Shown here piece by piece: positions 59,878-64,000 of a stretch of DNA of 64,000 nt. The DNA is from JAKQDH01 sp029558835 (lineage in GTDB: Bacteria > Planctomycetota > Phycisphaerae > UBA1845). The notes under the pieces were generated by a model, which had not been told where the DNA came from, searched no databases, and was given only the letters and a program-made list of their open reading frames with translations. Within the stretch, counting starts at the first letter, position 1. Each line of letters starts with the position of its first letter. A program made the translations under genes and the position numbers. The stretch covers positions 124,001-188,000 of the forward strand of contig DAOQSN010000001.1 in assembly GCA_035356615.1 (NCBI GenBank). Reading direction: 5' to 3'.

Positions 59878-60644
59878 GGTGTACCTGCTTCACGGGCAGC
59901 GCCTCCGGCGCCTTCCCGGCTGACTCCGTCACTCAACAATGCCCCCAGCGTCGCGCGACAGCAGAAGCTGATGTAGTCCCGCTGGCTGACCAGGTACCGG
60001 CGCCAGCCGTAGGGGGTGCCGTCACCTCCCCGCTGGCGGGCGAACTGCCGGACCTCATGTACGGTGGACGCGCAGGCCGCGTCGAAGGTCCGTTGGGTCT
60101 GGGCCAGCAGACCCGGCGGACGCGCCGCCGCGGAGGATGAGGCAAGGCGGGCCGCGCGAGACAGATCGACCGGATCCACGCCCCCGCCGCCGGGCCCCGG
60201 CTGCACCCCGTACAGTTGAGCGGAGATTCCGATGCGCGGCGGGTCGTAGGGGTCATAGTCCGTTACCGCGAAAACCAGCAGCGCGTCTGCGCCCACCAAC
60301 CTGGCAACCTGCCACGCGTGCGCCGGAGACTCAATCTGCGGCGTCCCCAGCGCCGTCAGCACCGCCAGCACCCGGCTCACCGGGACCACCGCGATGCCCT
60401 CCGCGTAGCTCAACTCCCGAGCCATCGTGTCCGCGAACCGCGCCGGGTCGAAATCCCGCGACCCGCTGTGGTTCAGGGCAGGCGCCACGGCCACCGTCAG
60501 GGGGCCCAGCACCGGGTTCGCCAGTCGCAACGTCTCCGCCCGCGGTGGAGCGTGACAGCCGCTCACCACGCTGAGGCCCGCAACGCCGACCAGCAGCACC
60601 CACGGCATCCTCCCTGACGCCTGCTTGCAGCCGCTCTGCCGCAC
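59874..60644 (-). CDS. Lipoprotein of unknown function
   Basis: 256 residues. GTG 60644 has AAGGGAGGA 9 nt upstream and gives the charged n-region RQSGCKQASGR; the inner ATG at 60608 has its Shine-Dalgarno touching the start and is less likely. Lipobox VVSGC. The rest (LGPLTVAVAPALNHSGSRDFDPARFADTMARELSY; GADALLVFAVTDYDPYDPP) has the outline of planctomycete/CsgG-like outer-membrane lipoproteins that sense or form oligomers. Function uncertain. Confidence 0.7.
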   Translation of the reverse strand: MRQSGCKQASGRMPWVLLVGVAGLSVVSGCHAPPRAETLRLANPVLGPLTVAVAPALNHSGSRDFDPARFADTMARELSYAEGIAVVPVSRVLAVLTALGTPQIESPAHAWQVARLVGADALLVFAVTDYDPYDPPRIGISAQLYGVQPGPGGGGVDPVDLSRAARLASSSAAARPPGLLAQTQRTFDAACASTVHEVRQFARQRGGDGTPYGWRRYLVSQRDYISFCCRATLGALLSDGVSREGAGGAAREAGTP

Positions 60645-60811
60645 CGTGCCAGCTCCTCCCTTAAGCCGACCTTCCGGCCGGGACGGCACGCACGGACAAG
60701 CGTGTCATCGGCGAAACCATCCCGTGAATCGCGTTCAAACTGGCGATGCAATTACCCAGAATACCGGCGGACGTTACCCTAGTTTGACGCATCTGTGCCC
60801 ACCAGGCTCGT

Positions 60812-62080
60812 CTAGGGAGCCGCTCCACGCCCAACTCGAGCGCCGTCTCCGCCCGTCGGTCTCGGCTCGGCTTCAGTGGCGTGAACGCGGGCCGGCGCCG
60901 GCGTCTCGACTAGCGTGGCGGCCGCAGTAACCGGCACCGCCGCCAGCAAGGCGTCCTCCGCAGGCTGGACCGACCACACTGTGTCCTGCCCACTGACCCC
61001 GCGACCCGAAGCGAAGAAGACCCGGCCGTCAGTGCCGAAAGTGGCACCGTAATTCACGCTGTGCCCGTCGGTAAGGCAGACGCGTCCCCGCCCGTCGGCC
61101 GACATCACCCAGACGTCCGATGCTGCCGCCAAGTCACCTTTCCACGATCCATCGGCCGGGGTCCGCCCTTCCCGGTCGGGACGGTTGGAGGCTTGCTTAT
61201 CGGTCGCGTCGATCCGTTCAGCCGGGACGCAAGTGAAGGCGATCAGCGTGCCGTCGGCGTTCCAGGTCGGCAAGGTCATGGCCAAGTCGGTACTGGCCGC
61301 CAGCTCGGTCGGGTAACGAGGCTCACCGCCCTCCAGCGTGACGGTCCAGATGCTGAACCAACGGCCCCCGCGTTCACGTGCCCGCTGGAAGACGATGGTG
61401 TCGCCGATGGGCGACCATTCCGGAAAAAGCCCATAACCGATGAATCGTTGCGTCCCGCCAGAAGTCGAGTCGGTAATCCACAGCTCCCACTGCGCACTGC
61501 CGGCCGGAAGGCTGCAGAAGACGAGTCGGGCTCCGTCGGGCGACCAGCTTGGGTGAAGTTCGTCGCCCGGGCCGGCCGTCACCTGCATCGGTTGTCCGCC
61601 GGAGAGGTCCAGCAGCCAGATATCCCAACTGCCGCCGCGGTCACTGGCGAAGGCGATCCGCTTGCCGTCGGGACTGAAGGCCGGCTGCACGTCGGCGGCC
61701 GGGTCGGCCGTAAGTTGCGTGACGGCCACCCCGTCCACCCGCTTGAGATACAGGTCAGGACGATCGTTATGGCTCGTCGAGGCATACACCAGCCACGTGC
61801 CCGTGGCGTCGATGTCGGGATCGAAGTCCATACCGTCCAGCCCGCGGGTGTGCTGCTTGAGACCGGTGGCCGCGCGGGCCCGATAAGCGCTTTCCGGGCG
61901 ACCAGGCAGGACACCAAACATGGAGATATCGCGGTTGCGGGCCGCTGCCAGTACTACCGCGGCGGGGTCACGCCCGGCAGTCTGCGGCGGGTACGCACAG
62001 CCCGTGGCGCTCAGACCGCCGATCAGCACGGTTACCACCGCCGCCCAGCTTCCCCGGTGTCGATGCTTGGTTTGCTTCAT
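60812..62080 (-). CDS. TolB-like beta-propeller lipoprotein
   Basis: 422 residues from ATG 62080. Signal peptide with lipobox SATGC. Four or more WD40/PD40-type repeats: VQPAFSPDGKRIAFASDRGG, LHPSWSPDGARLVFCS, FPEWSPIGDTIVFQR, LPTWNADGTLIAFTC and the later SVNYGATFGTDGRVFFAS. This is the TolB propeller, used in the Tol-Pal envelope system or as a periplasmic sensor. The C-terminal 40 residues are Ala/Pro-rich. Confidence 0.85.
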   Translation of the reverse strand: MKQTKHRHRGSWAAVVTVLIGGLSATGCAYPPQTAGRDPAAVVLAAARNRDISMFGVLPGRPESAYRARAATGLKQHTRGLDGMDFDPDIDATGTWLVYASTSHNDRPDLYLKRVDGVAVTQLTADPAADVQPAFSPDGKRIAFASDRGGSWDIWLLDLSGGQPMQVTAGPGDELHPSWSPDGARLVFCSLPAGSAQWELWITDSTSGGTQRFIGYGLFPEWSPIGDTIVFQRARERGGRWFSIWTVTLEGGEPRYPTELAASTDLAMTLPTWNADGTLIAFTCVPAERIDATDKQASNRPDREGRTPADGSWKGDLAAASDVWVMSADGRGRVCLTDGHSVNYGATFGTDGRVFFASGRGVSGQDTVWSVQPAEDALLAAVPVTAAATLVETPAPARVHATEAEPRPTGGDGARVGRGAAP

Positions 62081-63368
62081 AACGCGTATCGCTGCTTCGA
62101 GAGGCCACACAGGGTCTGACCGTCATGCCCCGAGCGCACGATCGGATGGTAGACCCGGTCCTATCATTCCATCGGTTGGGGCGGCGGCCCGAAACAGTCG
62201 CAGGTACACGCTCTGTCCGATAACTCAACGTCATTATCGGCTGTTGCCGCGTGGCGACTTCACGACTCGGACCGCGCGACTTTTGCGCGGAATATCAAGC
62301 TGCAACGCAGGCGCGGCGCGGTCGCCGGCCCGGCGCGCAAGCCGACGCTGCTGGGAAGCGCAACGCCTGCGCCGGCGGTGCCGACATTGCGCCCGCCGGA
62401 GCGTGCCACCCCCGTCCTCACGCCGCGTCCGGAACCGATCGTCGAGCGGAGTCCGCCCACCGAGCCGGCCCTCGGAAGTTGCTTAAAGACCCGTGGGACA
62501 CAGCCCGGTGCCCGACGGACTTCTCTGCCCCGCGTTGCCGACGACCGGCGCGGCCACTTCCGGTCGGGGCTCTGCGCGCTGCCCTGCGGCGGGCACCGTG
62601 GCGGCGATCGGCGTTGCGCCCTTATGCCAACAATGTGGCACTCCAGCGCGGCATGACGAAGCAGAGGCGCGACGACCCCGGTGAGCAGCGCCGCGCCCGG
62701 GGCACCCCCCTGTCCCTGGCGACGCAACGGAATCCGCCCGCGGCTCATCGTTCCGCCGGGCGGCCGGAGAAGGAAATCCCACTTGCGTCCTCGAGGAGTC
62801 GCACGGCCCGTCACGGACGCCGCGCGCGGCGGTCGCCGGCAGGCTGTTGAGGAAGGCGTCGTCGCCGGCGGAGCCTCCGATAACCGGGGCGTCCGGCTTC
62901 TTCCACGTCGGCGGCGAGGGGCCGACGCCACTTCTTGAATGGGCTGCCGGTCCCGCCGGGGTGCGGTGGATCTGCCGGGGCCCCTCGGGGCACCGACCTA
63001 CGAGCGCCGGCCGGCGGTGTCGGCTCCAGGATGCCGCTTCAGAGCCGCGTACGGCGTCCATCCGCTGCCTCGTACGGCCCGGCGCGGGTTTCTTGGACCC
63101 GCCCGTATCATAACTCACAGGCCCAATAGCACCGGCTACGTCCCATAATTCGAGCCCGCCCAAGACTTTACGAATTTCGCGGACAGCAGTCGCCAACCGG
63201 GCAATCCTGGGGTAGACTACTGGCGTGCGGGTCGAAAGGCCCGCTGGCTGGGGAGGGTTGCGCAGGCCGGGGAGAAAGAAGAAGCCAATCCTGTTTTACT
63301 CAGCCAACTAGACAATTGATGCGGCTCGGTGCGCAGTCGGCGCGTCCTGGATGACCAGCGGGAGGGGT
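62081..63368. other. Long gene-free region
   Basis: About 1.29 kb. Open frames exist on both strands (for example 62483-63196 minus), but none has a domain, a ribosome binding site or a composition like the real genes here. A copy of the GTCGGC palindrome is at 62907-62929. A weak promoter pair (TCGCCA, 17 nt, TAGACT, ending near 63218) may serve the isochorismatase-like gene. Otherwise I see nothing. Confidence 0.55.
62907..62929. repeat. Dispersed palindrome, copy 2
   Basis: GTCGGC (62907-62912) with GCCGAC (62921-62926); matches 10627-10649. Confidence 0.5.
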
Positions 63369-64000
63369 ATGGGCATGGTCAGGCGCGACAACGGTTGGCC
63401 GTGGGAGTGCGTGCTGCTGGACCTCAACACGCAGCGAGACTTCTGCCTCGCCGAGGGTGCGTCTCCGGTGGCGAACCGCGATCAACTCCTGCCCGCTCTG
63501 CGGAGGGTTATCGCCTGGACCAAACGCAACCAGGTTCCCGTGATCTCGTCCTTGAATTCCCATCGTCCGTTTGAGGTGGACGGCAAGGGTCCGCACCCGT
63601 GCTGCATCGAGGGTTCCTGGGGCCAGAAGAAGCTCCCCTTCACGGTGTTCCCCCAGCATTACCGCGTCGACGTCGACAACACGCTCGCCGTGCCGACGGA
63701 CCTGTTTCGCATGTATCAGCAGATCGTCTTCCGCGAGCGCGGTGAGGACCTGCTGACCAACCCAAAGGCCGAACGCTTCCTGACGCAGTTGCCCGCCCGC
63801 GAGACGATCGTCTTTGGCAATGGCTTGGAGAACTCGGTGAAGGTGGCCGCCCTGGGGCTGCGCGCCAGAGACAAGCGGGTGACCGTCATTCTGGACGCCT
63901 GTGGTTATTGGAACCGGGAGGAGGCGGATTTCGCCGTGCGCCTGCTGGCGGCCAAGGGCATCGACTTAGTCACGGTGGACGAACTGCGACGGCGCAAGTT
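63369..64000 (+). CDS. Isochorismatase-fold protein lacking the catalytic Cys (3' end outside window)
   Basis: At least 210 residues from ATG 63369 (GGAGGGG just upstream; ATG 63375 is spaced better). The fold is that of the isochorismatase/nicotinamidase family: catalytic Asp in VLLDLNTQRDFC, the metal-type loop GPHPCCIEGSWGQK, and the region before the active site TIVFGNGLENSVKVAALGL. In active members this last motif has Cys right before Val (xxCV); here it is Ser. The usual Lys in the second strand is not clear either. It is probably a non-hydrolase member (EntB-like binding) or works by another residue. Confidence 0.75.
   Translation, partial: MGMVRRDNGWPWECVLLDLNTQRDFCLAEGASPVANRDQLLPALRRVIAWTKRNQVPVISSLNSHRPFEVDGKGPHPCCIEGSWGQKKLPFTVFPQHYRVDVDNTLAVPTDLFRMYQQIVFRERGEDLLTNPKAERFLTQLPARETIVFGNGLENSVKVAALGLRARDKRVTVILDACGYWNREEADFAVRLLAAKGIDLVTVDELRRRK

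Noticed and set aside
62483..63196. Minus-strand open frame of 237 codons in the gene-free region
   Set aside because: No recognisable domain, Pro/Arg-rich, overlapping frames on both strands equally open; no Shine-Dalgarno.
1..64000. tRNA, rRNA genes and CRISPR arrays
   Set aside because: No cloverleaf with a TTCGA-type arm, no conserved rRNA segment and no regularly spaced direct repeats with unique spacers were found. The GGTGGCATG repeats are palindromic, irregularly spaced and between phage genes.

Overview
The window is GC-rich bacterial DNA and most probably comes from the phylum Planctomycetota, perhaps Phycisphaerae or a related group. The grounds are giant exported proteins with short Cys/Asp calcium-type repeats and a dockerin-like C-terminus, prepilin-like proteins with an H-x-DG tail, a PEP-CTERM protein, thymidylate synthase of the ThyX type, and many dispersed GC-rich palindromes between genes. 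This assignment is inference from protein style; there is no rRNA or tRNA in the window.

Layout. 1-10.2 kb (minus strand): two related exported beta-helix proteins, a prepilin-like protein, a stand-alone Clp N-domain protein and a large subtilisin-type protease. The first protein (cut by the window start) has an in-frame TGA exactly where a thioredoxin-like CxxC motif would have its first cysteine. A hairpin beginning at that TGA fits a bacterial SECIS element, so this is a candidate selenoprotein. 10.7-16.4 kb: a macrodomain protein, then a TolC/HlyD/ABC-ATPase efflux set with no permease beside it. 16.7-19.5 kb: an ECF sigma factor, its likely anti-sigma partner and a PDZ protein, closed by a strong terminator. 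20.2-21.2 kb: a PAP2-type membrane phosphatase with a clear promoter. 21.4-33.7 kb: a near-complete Tad (tight adherence, Flp pilus) locus in the order flp, flp, tadV, tadE, cpaB, cpaC, tadG, cpaE, cpaF, tadB, tadC. Housekeeping genes follow: cstA, thyX, a type I phosphodiesterase and a VKOR-DsbA fusion.

41.0-48.8 kb (minus strand) holds a Mu-like phage head module: large terminase, portal, protease, capsid cement protein, major capsid protein, gp36-like and gp37-like proteins, and one unknown. It has no tail, integrase, transposase or lysis genes. All the reading frames are intact, most have a good ribosome binding site, and most gaps between them carry host-type palindromic repeats. That looks more like a long-resident, possibly domesticated, head module than a fresh prophage.

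49.2-64 kb: tgt and yajC; a C-terminal-processing-type protease; an exported protein with an 18-cysteine partner; then a rearranged stretch. There, a truncated second copy of a XerC-type recombinase, identical to the full copy over about 927 bp, is joined directly to a 5'-truncated double alpha/beta hydrolase. Two lipoproteins follow, one of them TolB-like, then 1.3 kb with no recognisable gene, and finally an isochorismatase-fold protein that lacks the usual catalytic cysteine and is cut by the window end.

All calls come from reading the sequence and from family knowledge; no database search was run. Start sites were chosen from Shine-Dalgarno spacing and signal peptides and are often shorter than the longest open frame.
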